Shown one piece after another: positions 9,011 through 19,057 of a DNA stretch of 64,000 nt (within the stretch, counting starts at the first letter, position 1; each line of letters starts with the position of its first letter). Both the position numbers and the translations under genes were made by a program. The notes below the pieces were generated by a model. It was given only the letters and a program-made list of their open reading frames with translations, was not told where the DNA came from and made no database searches. Source of the stretch: Alphaproteobacteria bacterium (GTDB taxonomy: Bacteria > Pseudomonadota > Alphaproteobacteria > Micropepsales > Micropepsaceae); NCBI GenBank assembly GCA_017308475.1, contig JAFKEU010000004.1, forward strand, positions 434,001 to 498,000, in the 5' to 3' direction.

Positions 9011-9841
9011 ATGCGTTCCTCGACGATATTTTTGTGCGGAATCGCGGCCCTGACAGGGCTGCTGATGCATTCCCCGGCCCAGGCCCAGCCCGACGGCGAC
9101 GTCGTGGTCAATCCCCTGCCGGGCGGGGGGGAAATTCTGCTGTATCCCGGCGGCCAATTCATGCGTGTGGTGCCGCAATTGCTGGAGCCGGGGCAGAAGA
9201 CCGGCCCCATCCACCTGCACATGCCGGCCAAAAAGCGCCGCCCGGTGCGGGTTGCGACCGCCCCTGCCGAGCCCCTGCAGGAAGCCAGACCCCAGGCACC
9301 CAGGCCCCAGGCAACCAGGCCCCAGCCCAAGCCCGCCACCAAGGTGGCCGAGGCCCCTGCCTCTTCCAGCGGCTATACCAGCAGCGTCGGCAACGTCGGC
9401 AATCTGTTCGGTGGCCCCGGCGTGACCCTTCGTCCCAACGCCCCGCCGCAAAAGCAATCCCAGGCGGCGCCGCCCACCCGGGTGGCCAAGGCCAATCCGC
9501 CGCCCGAAACCGTGCTGCCGGGCCTGACCCGCCGAAGCATGATCCTGTTCGCCAAGGACGCAACCGAGCCGATGGACTCCGCCATGGACCAGATCCGCTT
9601 CCTGGCAGGCGACCTGAACGCGGCGATGACGCGACCTTCCTCGCGCATCGAGTTGCAGGCCTTTGGCGGCGAGCGGGGCGACAAGGGTTCCGACGCGCGG
9701 CGCCTTTCGCTGAAGCGGGCCCTGGCCATCCGCCAGGTGCTGATCGAAGACGGCGTGGAACCGGGTCGCATCGATGTGCGCGCCATGGGCGGCGCCGAGA
9801 ACGGGCCATCCGACCGGGTGGACATCTACGTCAAGGCCTGA
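9011..9841 (+). CDS. Secreted protein with C-terminal OmpA-like domain
   Basis: A 276-residue exported protein. The signal peptide MRSSTIFLCG... ends at AQA near residue 25. A Pro/Ala/Gln/Arg-rich linker covers about residues 75-185 (repeated RPQAP-type units). The C-terminal ~100 residues resemble an OmpA/MotB peptidoglycan-associating domain: RIELQAFGGERGD, then LSLKRALAIRQVL and RIDVRAMGGAENG. The start is uncertain; an ATG at 8981 is the alternative. The last 39 bases including the stop are duplicated downstream at 9909-9947. Confidence 0.75.
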   Translation: MRSSTIFLCGIAALTGLLMHSPAQAQPDGDVVVNPLPGGGEILLYPGGQFMRVVPQLLEPGQKTGPIHLHMPAKKRRPVRVATAPAEPLQEARPQAPRPQATRPQPKPATKVAEAPASSSGYTSSVGNVGNLFGGPGVTLRPNAPPQKQSQAAPPTRVAKANPPPETVLPGLTRRSMILFAKDATEPMDSAMDQIRFLAGDLNAAMTRPSSRIELQAFGGERGDKGSDARRLSLKRALAIRQVLIEDGVEPGRIDVRAMGGAENGPSDRVDIYVKA

Positions 9842-9947
9842 GGCTGGCCCGTTCCTCATTCTGGTCGCACGGCCAGCGCCTCACTGCGTTCGGCTTGCCG
9901 GTGCTCCTGGGCCATCCGATCGGGTGGACATCTACGTCAAGGCTTGA
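9803..9947 (+). repeat. Duplicated 3' end of the OmpA-domain gene with intervening element
   Basis: Bases 9803-9841 (the final 12 codons plus TGA) recur at 9909-9947 with 37 of 39 bases identical, both ending in TGA. The 67 bases between carry a hairpin-forming element (about 9862-9907) also found after phaA and after the cupin gene. The second copy is not attached to an open reading frame. Confidence 0.85.
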
Positions 9948-10070
9948 TGGTCCGAAGAACCATTTCCGAGACAGGCGCGCCGGGGCATGAGAATAGTTCG
10001 CGCGAGTCGTTCGCACTTTTGCCGCGCTGCAAAGCTGACTAAAAGTGCTCTGCCCCCAAAGAGTTACGCG

Positions 10071-10607
10071 ATGCGTCCCGTTGTTTTCTGTACTGCCGCA
10101 CTCCTCGTCGCGGTCCCCTGCGTGCCCGCCCAGGCGCTGTCCAACGAATCCGCCGGCACCGCCGTTGCCATCGCCCTGCCGCTGCTGGCGGGCGGCTATT
10201 CCATCTACAAGGGCGACAAGACCGGCTTTGCCCAGCTGACCGTCGATACCCTGCTCACCGTGGGGACGACCTATGCCCTCAAGCAGTTCGTGCGCGAGAA
10301 GCGGCCGGACGGCAGCGACTACAAATCCTTTCCCTCAGGCACCTCGTCACTGGCTTATGCCCCCGCAGTCTTCATGTGGGACCGTTATGGCTGGCAGTAT
10401 GGCGTGCCGATGGTCGCGGCGGCGACGTATGTCGGCTGGTCGCGCGTGGATGCGAAACAGCATCACTGGTACGACGTCGCCGCCAGTGCAGGGTTGGCGA
10501 TCATCTCCAGCCAGATTTTCACCACACCCTATCGCCCGCGCGGCCTGAACTATGACGCCACGATCCAGCCGGACGGCGGCATGGTCCATCTGAGCTACAA
10601 TTTCTGA
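10071..10607 (+). CDS. PAP2-superfamily protein with altered active-site motif
   Basis: A 178-residue protein with a signal peptide (MRPVVFCTAALLVAVPCVPA) and PAP2 phosphatase motifs. Motif 1 is intact (K71 to R78-P79 in KQFVREKRP). Motif 3 is intact (S124-R125, H131, D135 in SRVDAKQHHWYD). Motif 2, normally PSGH, reads FPSGTSS at 87-93: the catalytic-loop histidine is missing, as if one codon had been lost from PSGHTSS. PAP2 enzymes remove phosphate from lipid or small substrates at the membrane. Activity here is therefore doubtful. An upstream in-frame ATG at 9987 is less likely as it precedes the signal peptide. Confidence 0.75.
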   Translation: MRPVVFCTAALLVAVPCVPAQALSNESAGTAVAIALPLLAGGYSIYKGDKTGFAQLTVDTLLTVGTTYALKQFVREKRPDGSDYKSFPSGTSSLAYAPAVFMWDRYGWQYGVPMVAAATYVGWSRVDAKQHHWYDVAASAGLAIISSQIFTTPYRPRGLNYDATIQPDGGMVHLSYNF

Positions 10608-10611
10608 AGTC

Positions 10612-11844
10612 TTAGTGGGGTACCGCCACGTCGCTGAAGCTGTTCACCCGGCGCAGCGGCGGAAACAGCTTCATCCACACCGCCACTATCGCCAACGTGC
10701 CCAGCCCGCCCAGCACCACGGCCGGGACCGTGCCGAACAGGGCCGCCGTGGTGCCGGATTCGAACTCGCCCAATTCGTTCGAGGCGCCGATGAACAGCAT
10801 CGACACCGCCGAGACCCGGCCCCGCATGGCATCGGGCGTTGAGAGTTGGACCAGGCTGCCGCGGATATTGACGCTGACCATGTCGGATGCGCCCAGCACG
10901 AACAGCGCGGCAAGCGAAAGCGGAAACCATACCGACAGGCCGAAGACGATCGTGGCGATGCCGAACACCGCCACCGTCGCGAACATCCTGGCGCCGACCC
11001 GGCGGTGGATCGGCCGATGGGTCAGATAGAAGGCCATCGCAAAGGCGCCCGCCGCCGGGGCGCTGCGCAGGAAGCCCAGCCCCACCGGCCCGACATGCAG
11101 GATGTCGCGGGCATAGACGGGCAGAAGCGCGGTGGCCCCGCCCAGCAGCACCGCAAACAGGTCCAGGCTGATGGCGCCCAGCACCACCGGGCGCGAGCGC
11201 ACATAGCGTACGCCTTCGGCGACGCGCTCATAGCGCGACATCAGCGACTGCTGCGGCACATAGCGCCGCCCGCCCAGCTGCGAGACGATCAGCGCCGCAC
11301 CGATGAAGCCCAGGATGCAGATTGAATAGACCGCAACCGGACCCAGCGCATAAAGAAAGCCGCCCAGCGCGGGCCCGGAGATCACCGCCGTGGTGAAGAC
11401 CGACGAGGAAAACGCCATGGAGCGCGTCAGCTTCTGCGGCTCGACCAGGAAGGGCAGCAGCGAGGAGCCGGACGGGCCGGCAAAACCGCGCGCGGCACCG
11501 AACAGCACCAGCACCAGATAGAAGGGCCAGGCGGTGTGGGGCGACAGCAGGCTGAGCATCAGGAACAGCGCGCTGCAGCCCGCCTGAAGCCCCGCCGCCA
11601 GGGCATAGACGCGCCGCTGGTTGAAACGGTCGGTGATGTCGCCCGCAGGAAGGGTGAGAAGGAACATGGGCAGGAACTGGCATAGCCCCACCAGGCCCAG
11701 CGCCAAGGGCGTGCGCTCCATGTCGTAGATCTGCCAGCCGATCGCCACCGACTGGACCTGAATGGCCACGGTGGCGATGAAGCGGGAAGTGACGAAGAGA
11801 TTGAGGTCGCGGGGACGGTAGACGGTCGGCGGGATGTCGCTCAT
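10612..11844 (-). CDS. MFS transporter (MFS_3 / EntS-like exporter)
   Basis: A 410-residue integral membrane protein with about 12 hydrophobic segments. The sequence GDITDRFNQRRVY after the second membrane segment is the loop motif of major facilitator carriers, and the overall pattern (VQSVAIGWQIYDMERTPLALG) resembles the MFS_3 family that includes enterobactin exporter EntS. Substrate is unknown. It converges with the PAP2-like gene with a 4-bp gap between stops. Confidence 0.85.
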   Translation of the reverse strand: MSDIPPTVYRPRDLNLFVTSRFIATVAIQVQSVAIGWQIYDMERTPLALGLVGLCQFLPMFLLTLPAGDITDRFNQRRVYALAAGLQAGCSALFLMLSLLSPHTAWPFYLVLVLFGAARGFAGPSGSSLLPFLVEPQKLTRSMAFSSSVFTTAVISGPALGGFLYALGPVAVYSICILGFIGAALIVSQLGGRRYVPQQSLMSRYERVAEGVRYVRSRPVVLGAISLDLFAVLLGGATALLPVYARDILHVGPVGLGFLRSAPAAGAFAMAFYLTHRPIHRRVGARMFATVAVFGIATIVFGLSVWFPLSLAALFVLGASDMVSVNIRGSLVQLSTPDAMRGRVSAVSMLFIGASNELGEFESGTTAALFGTVPAVVLGGLGTLAIVAVWMKLFPPLRRVNSFSDVAVPH

Positions 11845-11915
11845 GGGCGGCCGTCCCTTAACATGGGCGGGGCGGCGGCGGGCACGGCGTTTTCGCCGCA
11901 GCCACCATGCAGGGG

Positions 11916-12404
11916 CTATTCGCCGGGGGCGTCGGAATTCTGCAGATGCAGGATCTGGATGTTGCTGCCCGCCCTCACCACGAATTTCACGCGGTCGAAG
12001 CCGGGCTTTGAAAGTATCGGACGGGCGTCGCGGGAGAAGCCAAAGGGTTCGAGCGGCAGGCCGATCCAGGTCTTGTCCATCCGGTCGTTGGAATTGATGT
12101 CCTGATACGCCTCGATGGCATAGGTGCCGGGGGTGAGGTTTTTCAGGGTGATCACTGTCTCGCCGTCCTCTGCCGGAACATCGGCGGCGTCGGCAGGTTT
12201 TGATTTGTCGTCGGGATATGACGCCGCGTCATACAGGCCCAGCCGCATCACACCGCCCCGGGGCGAGACGTTGCGGACATGGACCTCCAGCGTGGCGGTG
12301 GCCGGCGCGGGCTGGGCCAGGACGGGTACGCAAAAGCCAAGGACCAGCGCCACGGACAATGCCGCGGCCCATAACCCTGGTACCTGCCGTTCCTCCGTAT
12401 ACAT
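11916..12404 (-). CDS. DUF2141 secreted protein
   Basis: A 162-residue exported protein of the DUF2141 family. The signal peptide ends near VLAQ at residue 31 (start at 12404). Family features: LEVHVRNVSPRGGVMRLGLY, then the Gly/Asn-rich YQDINSNDRMDKTWIG and PLEPFGFSRDARP segment. The function of the family is unknown. The gene begins upstream at a weak AACAGG site; an in-frame ATG at 12497 would overlap the mdh stop and bury the signal peptide. Confidence 0.8.
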   Translation of the reverse strand: MYTEERQVPGLWAAALSVALVLGFCVPVLAQPAPATATLEVHVRNVSPRGGVMRLGLYDAASYPDDKSKPADAADVPAEDGETVITLKNLTPGTYAIEAYQDINSNDRMDKTWIGLPLEPFGFSRDARPILSKPGFDRVKFVVRAGSNIQILHLQNSDAPGE

Positions 12405-12493
12405 CCTGTTCCGGTTTTCCCTGCCGTCACGAAAGCAAAGCGGCGACCCTTTTGGGGCCGCCACCTGCCATTTGGGATGAATAAGGGCCGAAT

Positions 12494-13492
<999 letters not shown>

Positions 13493-13552
13493 CTACCTAG
13501 CCCTTGGGGCTTTCGCCCGCAAGCGGACACATCGTCCTGACCGGCATGGGGT

Positions 13553-14674
13553 CTACACCGGGCGGCGGGGCTCCGGCATGGGGCCGTCGCCGCGCGCCTC
13601 GTCATGCAGGCGGAAATCCTGGCGCCGCACGCGCGGCAGGCTTTCCGGGAAATTGTCGCGGATATGGGCGATCAGCTTCTCGCGCACTTCGCAGCGCAGG
13701 TCCCAGGCCCTGGAGGAATCGGCCGCGCTGGCCAGTACGCGCAGTTCCATCACCTGTTCGCGCGCGTCGGTCACCTGCAGGCCGGCCACCTGGCCATCCC
13801 ACAGCTTCGATGCCTTGACGATCTCCACCGCCCTGGCGCGGACCGCGTCGACCGGCAGCGTATAGTCGGCATAGACAAGGACTGTGCCGATGATCGAGGC
13901 GCTGGAGCGCGTCCAGTTGGTGAACGGATTGGCGAACAGATAGGACAGCGGTACCACAAGCCGGCGCAGGTCCCAGATGCGCACGACGATATAGGTGGAG
14001 TTGATCTCCTCCACCCAGCCCCATTCGCCGGCGATCACCACCGCGTCGCCCAGCCTCAGCGGCTGGGTCAGGGCCAGCTGAACGCCGGCGATGAGGTTTT
14101 CCAGCATGGGCCTGGCGGCCAGGCCCGCCACGATGCCGGCGATGCCGGCCGACGCGAAAAGCGAGATGCCGAACTGGCGTACCGCATCGAAGCTCATCAG
14201 CGCGAAGGCGACGGTCAGCAGCACCAGCAGCACATTGGACGCCTGGCGGAAGATGCGCATCTGGGTGGCGGCCTTTCGCGCCATCAGATTGTCGGTGGCG
14301 TCCAGCTGCAGGCCGTGGATGTAGCGGTCGATCAGGATGTTGGCGATTACCGCGGCGATCCAGCCCAAAAGAACAATGAACAGCGCGATGAAGATGTGAT
14401 GGACGCTGAGTTCGGCATCGCGAGACAGCGGCACCAGCGGGATCGCCAGCACCAGCGCCAGGAGGACGATGGCATAGCGCCCAAGCCGTCGGGTGCGCAG
14501 GAAGACGCTGCGCGTGAAAGGTTGCCAGTTTTGCGAACGCCTGGAGAGCCAGGCGATCAGGATGCGCTGGGTGGCGATGCCGATGGCGATGATGGCGATG
14601 AAGACAGTGAGCGCAATCACCCAAGGCGGAAACCAGCCCTGCAGCCTGCCGGTCACATCGTTCCAGAACGCCAT
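13553..14674 (-). CDS. MscS-family small-conductance mechanosensitive channel
   Basis: A 372-residue membrane protein with four or five hydrophobic segments, followed by the MscS pore helix region (SAGIAGIVAGLAARPMLENL) and a cytoplasmic beta domain containing LRLGDAVVIAGEWGWVEEI and the NPFTNW stretch. It would release solutes during osmotic downshock. I used the ATG at 14674; an upstream in-frame GTG at 14728 lies against the HU terminator and gives a longer N-terminus. The C-terminal tail is Arg/Pro/Glu-rich. Confidence 0.88.
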   Translation of the reverse strand: MAFWNDVTGRLQGWFPPWVIALTVFIAIIAIGIATQRILIAWLSRRSQNWQPFTRSVFLRTRRLGRYAIVLLALVLAIPLVPLSRDAELSVHHIFIALFIVLLGWIAAVIANILIDRYIHGLQLDATDNLMARKAATQMRIFRQASNVLLVLLTVAFALMSFDAVRQFGISLFASAGIAGIVAGLAARPMLENLIAGVQLALTQPLRLGDAVVIAGEWGWVEEINSTYIVVRIWDLRRLVVPLSYLFANPFTNWTRSSASIIGTVLVYADYTLPVDAVRARAVEIVKASKLWDGQVAGLQVTDAREQVMELRVLASAADSSRAWDLRCEVREKLIAHIRDNFPESLPRVRRQDFRLHDEARGDGPMPEPRRPV

Positions 14675-14732
14675 CGGTTCGCCAACGTGCCAGGGGACGG
14701 ATGTTTCCGAAAAATCCGGCCGCGCCACCTGG

Positions 14733-14770
14733 AAAAAAAGAAGGGCCGGGCTTCATCAGCCCGGCCCTTC
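14733..14770 (-). terminator. Intrinsic terminator of the HU gene
   Basis: A perfect 13-bp stem (14740-14752 with 14758-14770, loop of five) is followed on the minus strand by a run of seven T. It lies 20 bp after the HU stop codon, in the right orientation for that gene. This is the clearest intrinsic terminator in the minus-strand cluster. Confidence 0.9.
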
Positions 14771-14789
14771 TGTGTCAGCCGAATTGACT

Positions 14790-15092
14790 TCAGATGGCTT
14801 CCTTCAGCTCCTTGGAAGCGCGGAAGGCGACCTTCTTGGAGGCCTTGATCTTGATGGCTTCGCCGGTGGCGGGATTGCGGCCCATGCGCGCGGCGCGCTT
14901 CTTGACCTGCAGGATGCCCAGGCCGTTGAGGCGGATGCGCGCACCCTTCTTCAGGTGCTTTGTGACGTTGGTGATCAGGTCTTCCATGATGGCGTTGGCG
15001 GCCTTCTGGGAGAGTTCATGCTTTTCGGCCAGCTGACCGGCGAGCTGGCGGGTGGAGACGGTATCAGTCTTGACGGCAGCTTTGGTTGCCAT
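14790..15092 (-). CDS. HU-family DNA-binding protein
   Basis: A 100-residue nucleoid protein. It shows the HU/IHF features: N-terminal helices (LAGQLAEKHELSQKAANAI), then RIRLNGLGILQVKKRAARMG and the DNA-binding arm GRNPATGEAIKIKASKKVAF. About ten extra residues (MATKAAVKTD) precede the core. The ATG at 15092 follows AAGGGGAACCCCC. A strong terminator follows, so it is probably monocistronic. It bends DNA as a homodimer in relatives. Confidence 0.95.
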   Translation of the reverse strand: MATKAAVKTDTVSTRQLAGQLAEKHELSQKAANAIMEDLITNVTKHLKKGARIRLNGLGILQVKKRAARMGRNPATGEAIKIKASKKVAFRASKELKEAI

Positions 15093-15232
15093 GGGGGTTC
15101 CCCTTTTGCGAATCAACGATAAGCCCCATTTTACGGCATTTCTCGCAATATAAAGGGGGATGGGGTGCAAAAAATGCAATAAATAGGGGGCTTTTCAACA
15201 TATGGGGCGTACTGCCTGCGCCCGTCCAGCCG

Positions 15233-15299
15233 AAAAGCCCCTATTTTCGGGCTTTTTTGGGTGTCCAACGCAAACGGGCCGCGCTGTGGCGCGGCCCGT
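15233..15299 (-). terminator. Two stem-loops downstream of rplS
   Basis: Next to rplS, an 11-bp stem (15274-15284 with 15289-15299, loop TGTG) is followed on the minus strand by only three T. Further on, an 8-bp stem (15233-15240 with 15249-15256) is bordered by A and T runs on both sides and could stop transcripts from either direction. An inverted near-copy of part of the second lies at 15181-15196. The HU promoter must lie in the AT-richer stretch between 15093 and 15200, but I see no clean -35/-10 pair. Confidence 0.6.
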
Positions 15300-15323
15300 G
15301 AAACTTCGTCAAGGCAAGCCGGT

Positions 15324-15737
15324 TCAGGCGGCCGTGTCTTCCGCCGGCGAATTGTCGGTGCGCTCGGTGATGCGGGCCGATTTGCCGGTGCGTCCGCGCA
15401 GGTAATACAGCTTGGCGCGGCGCACCTTGCCCTTGCGGACCACGGTCACCGAATCCACCAGCGGCGAATAGATCGGGAAAACGCGCTCCACGCCCTCGCC
15501 ATAGGAGAGCTTGCGCACGGTGAAAGCCTCGTTCAGGCCCGAACCCTGGCGGGCGATGCACACGCCCTCGAAGGCCTGCAGACGCTCGCGCGTCTTGTTC
15601 TGCTTGGTCTTTTCGTCAAAAGTGACGTCGACCACCTTCACATTGACCTTCAGCGTGTCGCCGGGGCGGAAGTCGGGAAGCGGCTTGGCCCGCACGGCCG
15701 CCATCTGCTCGGCTTCGAGCGTCTGCAAAAGGTTCAT
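15324..15737 (-). CDS. rplS: 50S ribosomal protein L19
   Basis: A 137-residue ribosomal protein at the 30S/50S interface. It carries the L19 core: [54 protein letters not shown] and [17 protein letters not shown] short acidic tail follows. The ATG at 15737 has GGAGA upstream. It is the last gene of the ffh-rpsP-rimM-trmD-rplS cluster, separated from trmD by 65 bp. Confidence 0.97.
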   Translation of the reverse strand: MNLLQTLEAEQMAAVRAKPLPDFRPGDTLKVNVKVVDVTFDEKTKQNKTRERLQAFEGVCIARQGSGLNEAFTVRKLSYGEGVERVFPIYSPLVDSVTVVRKGKVRRAKLYYLRGRTGKSARITERTDNSPAEDTAA

Positions 15738-15802
15738 TGTCAGTCTCCGTGCGGGAAAAAGTGCGAATTGAGCCGGGCCGTATAGCCCAGGCAGGGGGGA
15801 TT

Positions 15803-16504
15803 TCAAAGGGGCTTTCGGGTCTTTTGATAAAGCGCCCAGAGGTCGGGGCGGCGCTGCCGGGTGAGTTGCTCCGCCCCGGCCAGCCGGAATCTGGCGATTT
15901 CCGAATGATTCCCTTGATTTAGAACGTCCGGGATGGGGCGGCCTTCGAATCCCTGCGGGCGGGTGTATTGCGGGTATTCCAGAAGGCCCGCCGCAAAGCT
16001 CTCCTCGACGGTGGAGGCGTGCGTGCCCAGCACGCCGGGGATCAGCCGGACGGCAGCCTCGATCAGGGCCATGGCGGCGATTTCGCCACCCGCCAGCACG
16101 AAATCGCCCAGGGAGATTTCCTCCATCTGGCGGGCTTCGATGACGCGCTGGTCCAGCCCCTCGAAACGGCCGCAGAACAGGACCGCCCCGGGCCCGGCGG
16201 CCAGGTCGCGCACGCGGCCTTGCGTCAGCGGGGCGCCGCGCGGCGTGAGGTAGATCAGGGGGCGGCCGCCGCGATCCACCGCGTCGATGGCGGCACAGGC
16301 GACATCGGCGCGCATCACCATGCCCGGGCCGCCGCCGGCGGGCGTGTCGTCCACCGTGCGGTGTTTGCCGATGCCATGGTCGCGGATATCACGCACCTGA
16401 AGCGACCAGAGATTTTTCTCGATCCCCTTGCCCGGAAGTGACGTGCCCAGCGGGCCCGGAAACATCTCCGGGAACAGGGTCAGGACGGTGGCGGACCAGG
16501 TCAT
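15803..16504 (-). CDS. trmD: tRNA (guanine-37-N1)-methyltransferase
   Basis: A 233-residue SPOUT-class enzyme that makes m1G37 in tRNAs and prevents frameshifting. Conserved stretches include [26 protein letters not shown], the knot region [13 protein letters not shown] and [16 protein letters not shown], and RRPDLW near the end. It starts 7 bp after rimM, consistent with co-transcription. Confidence 0.97.
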   Translation of the reverse strand: MTWSATVLTLFPEMFPGPLGTSLPGKGIEKNLWSLQVRDIRDHGIGKHRTVDDTPAGGGPGMVMRADVACAAIDAVDRGGRPLIYLTPRGAPLTQGRVRDLAAGPGAVLFCGRFEGLDQRVIEARQMEEISLGDFVLAGGEIAAMALIEAAVRLIPGVLGTHASTVEESFAAGLLEYPQYTRPQGFEGRPIPDVLNQGNHSEIARFRLAGAEQLTRQRRPDLWALYQKTRKPL

Positions 16505-16511
16505 GGCCGGG

Positions 16512-17030
16512 TCACTCCACGTGGTCGTTGGGTTCGTCGTCTTCCGGCACGGCGATGGTGATGCGCCCGCCCGCGATGTCGATCACCGGCACAGTCTCGC
16601 GGGTGAAGGCCAGGTGCACCGTATCGCCATCACTGCGAACCAGCTCGATCACGTCGCTGGCGCCGAAATTGTGGATGGCACTGACCTTGCCCACCAGACG
16701 GCCTTCGTTGTCGTAAGCCTCAAGCCCGATCAGGTCGGCGTGATAGAATTCGTCTTCTTCGGTGGCGGGCAGCGCGTCGCGCGCGACGAACAGTTGCGTG
16801 CCCTTCAGCGCCTCGGCGGCATCGCGGTCGCCGATGCTCTTGAACGCAATCACCGCCTCGCCGTCTTTTGTCGGACGGCAGGCGGTGATTTCAAACGTGC
16901 GGCCCTTGGCGTCGTGCAGGGCGCCATAACGCGCCAGGGCGTCGGGCTCTGCGGTAAAGGTCTTGGCCTTCACCTCGCCCTTCAGCCCCTGCGCGCCGAT
17001 GACGGCGGCCAGCAGGACGTCCTTGCCCAC
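16512..17030 (-). CDS. rimM: Ribosome maturation factor RimM
   Basis: A 172-residue 16S rRNA processing factor for the 30S head. The N-terminal [21 protein letters not shown] and the PRC-barrel segment [21 protein letters not shown] followed by FGASDVIEL are family hallmarks. The start is a GTG at 17030, 13 bp after the rpsP stop, with no strong ribosome site, so it may depend on translational coupling. The C-terminus ends in an acidic tail ([11 protein letters not shown]). Confidence 0.93.
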   Translation of the reverse strand: MGKDVLLAAVIGAQGLKGEVKAKTFTAEPDALARYGALHDAKGRTFEITACRPTKDGEAVIAFKSIGDRDAAEALKGTQLFVARDALPATEEDEFYHADLIGLEAYDNEGRLVGKVSAIHNFGASDVIELVRSDGDTVHLAFTRETVPVIDIAGGRITIAVPEDDEPNDHVE

Positions 17031-17043
17031 GCTAGGCGGCAGC

Positions 17044-17382
17044 CTATTGCGCGGCCTTGGCGGCGGCGGCGGCGCGCTCCTGCGCCTTCTTCTTGGGCTG
17101 TGCCTTTTGCGGGTTGTTGTGGGTGCGCTTCCTGGTGACGCCGGCATCGGCCAGCCACTTGTTGACGCGGTCGGTGGCCACGGCGCCCTTGGCGACCCAG
17201 GCCTTGGCCTTTTCCAGGTCCAGCTTGATGCGGTCGGCATGGTCCGACGGCAGCAGGGGATTGTAGAAGCCGATCTTCTCGATGAAGCGGCCGTCGCGGG
17301 GCGAGCGCGAGTCCGAGATCACGATATTGTAGTGTGGACGCTTCTTGGTGCCGCCGCGGGCCAGACGAATGCGAAGAGCCAT
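17044..17382 (-). CDS. rpsP: 30S ribosomal protein S16
   Basis: A 112-residue protein, longer than the ~80-residue E. coli version because of an Ala/Lys-rich C-terminal extension. The S16 core is clear: [39 protein letters not shown] and [13 protein letters not shown]. It lies between ffh (46 bp) and rimM (13 bp) in the common SRP/ribosome gene order. Confidence 0.97.
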   Translation of the reverse strand: MALRIRLARGGTKKRPHYNIVISDSRSPRDGRFIEKIGFYNPLLPSDHADRIKLDLEKAKAWVAKGAVATDRVNKWLADAGVTRKRTHNNPQKAQPKKKAQERAAAAAKAAQ

Positions 17383-17428
17383 TTTCAGTTTTCCTTCAGT
17401 GGTTCGATGTTCAAAAACGGTGGTGAAA

Positions 17429-18802
17429 CTATCGTCGGCCGGGAAAGCCGGGCGGCATGCCGCCGCCGAACATCCCGCCCATTCCGGGCATTTGCGGCAT
17501 GCGCCCGCCCTTGCCCATCTTCTTCATCATGTCCGCCATCTGGCGGTGCATCTTCAGCAGCTTGTTGACCTCGCTGACCTCCACGCCCGCGCCCGCGGCG
17601 ATGCGCTTGCGCCGGGAGCCGTTGATCAGTTCGGGATCGGCGCGTTCCTTCCTGGTCATCGACTGGATGATGGCTTCCTGGCGGGTGAGGATTTTGTCGT
17701 CCATGCCCGCCGCTTCCAGTTGGCCCTTGATCTTGCCCACGCCCGGCAGCATGCCCAGAACACCTTTCATGCCGCCCAGCTTCTTCATCTGGTTCAGCTG
17801 TGAAGCCAGGTCGTTCATGTCGAACTGACCTTTCTTCATCTTGGCGGCGAGCTTTTCCGCCTCCGCCTTGTCCAGCGTCTCGGACGCCTTCTCGACCAGG
17901 CTGACCACATCGCCCATGTCCAGGATGCGGCCGGCCACGCGCGCGGGGAAGAAGGGCTCCAGCGCGTCCAGCTTTTCGCCGGCGCCCAGGAACTTGATCG
18001 GCGCGCCGGTGACGGTACGCATCGAAAGCGCCGCGCCGCCGCGCGCGTCGCCATCGACGCGGGTCAGGATGATGCCGCTGATATGGACGCGGTCGTTGAA
18101 CGACCTGGCGATGTTCACCGCGTCCTGGCCGGTCAGGCTGTCGGCGACCAGCAGCGTCTCGTGCGGGCTGACCAGCTGCTTCACGCCGGCGACTTCCTGC
18201 ATCAATTGCTCGTCGACATGCTGGCGGCCGGCGGTGTCCAGGATCACCACGTCATAACCGCCGACCTTGGCCGAGGCCATGGCGCGCCTGGCGATGTCCA
18301 GCGGCGCCTGGCCCGGCATGATCGGCAGGGTGGCGACGCCGGCCTGTTCGCCCAGCACCTTCAGCTGCTCCATGGCGGCAGGCCGGGTCGTGTCCAGCGA
18401 AGCCATCAGCACCCGCTTCTTCTCTTTGGTCTGCAGCATCAGCGCCAGCTTGGCGCTGGTGGTGGTCTTGCCCGAGCCCTGAAGGCCCACCATCAGGATG
18501 GGCGCGGGCGGCGAACCGAGATTGAGTGCGGCGTTTTCCTCGCCCAGCGTCTCGACGAGCACGTCGTGCACGATCTTGATGACCTGCTGGCCGGGCGTGA
18601 CCGAGCGGATGACATTCTCGCCCACCGCGCGCGGGCGCACCTTGTCGATGAAGTCCTTGACCACCGGCAGGGCGACGTCGGCCTCGACCAGGGCGGTGCG
18701 CACCTCGCCCAGCGCGGCATCGACATCGGCCTCGCTGAGGGCGCCACGGCCGCGAAGCTTGTCGAAGACACCCGATAGGCGAGACTGCAAGGATTCAAAC
18801 AT
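17429..18802 (-). CDS. ffh: Signal recognition particle protein Ffh
   Basis: A 457-residue GTPase that directs nascent membrane proteins to FtsY. The N domain is followed by the G domain with [16 protein letters not shown] (P-loop), DTAGRQ and [10 protein letters not shown] (the usual TKLD reads TRVD). The methionine-rich M domain near the C-terminus includes [17 protein letters not shown] and [17 protein letters not shown]. FtsY is also in this window at 27144. The upstream 255 bp contain several hairpins. Confidence 0.97.
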   Translation of the reverse strand: MFESLQSRLSGVFDKLRGRGALSEADVDAALGEVRTALVEADVALPVVKDFIDKVRPRAVGENVIRSVTPGQQVIKIVHDVLVETLGEENAALNLGSPPAPILMVGLQGSGKTTTSAKLALMLQTKEKKRVLMASLDTTRPAAMEQLKVLGEQAGVATLPIMPGQAPLDIARRAMASAKVGGYDVVILDTAGRQHVDEQLMQEVAGVKQLVSPHETLLVADSLTGQDAVNIARSFNDRVHISGIILTRVDGDARGGAALSMRTVTGAPIKFLGAGEKLDALEPFFPARVAGRILDMGDVVSLVEKASETLDKAEAEKLAAKMKKGQFDMNDLASQLNQMKKLGGMKGVLGMLPGVGKIKGQLEAAGMDDKILTRQEAIIQSMTRKERADPELINGSRRKRIAAGAGVEVSEVNKLLKMHRQMADMMKKMGKGGRMPQMPGMGGMFGGGMPPGFPGRR

Positions 18803-18840
18803 GAACCAGTAACTCCAAGCACTTACGCCCTCATTGGCAA

Positions 18841-18978
18841 GGGCAAAACCTCAAGCGGTTTTGCCCCAGGGGGCGCAACGCGCTGCCTGGGGGCGATCCC
18901 CCGCGCCGGGCGGGGGACCGGAAAGTCATGATGGCTTTCCGGAAGTTGGCGGGGTTTTAGGCCCCAAAGGCCTGAAAA
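18841..18978. repeat. Run of consecutive hairpins upstream of ffh
   Basis: Between ffh and the DUF1428 gene there are several inverted repeats in a row: a 10-bp perfect stem (18841-18850 with 18857-18866), CCCCGC/GCGGGG (18899-18904 with 18910-18915), an 8-bp stem (18918-18925 with 18935-18942) and an imperfect TTTTAGGCC stem (18955-18963 with 18969-18978). No open frame with good codon use covers them. It does not match the conserved core of SRP RNA despite lying next to ffh. It may be a structured RNA or a composite intergenic repeat. Confidence 0.5.
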
Positions 18979-19057
18979 GTCAAATTCCGGCCGTCCATTT
19001 GACGGAGCACCCCGTGCCGGCTGCTATGGCGCGCGCCCGCCTGAAGGAGCCAGAGCC

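Noticed and set aside
14675..14728. Upstream GTG start for the MscS channel
   Set aside because: It abuts the HU terminator and adds 18 residues without a ribosome site; kept only as an alternative.
18803..19057. Possible 4.5S SRP RNA next to ffh
   Set aside because: Hairpins are present but the conserved SRP RNA core and its GGAA-loop context are not found.
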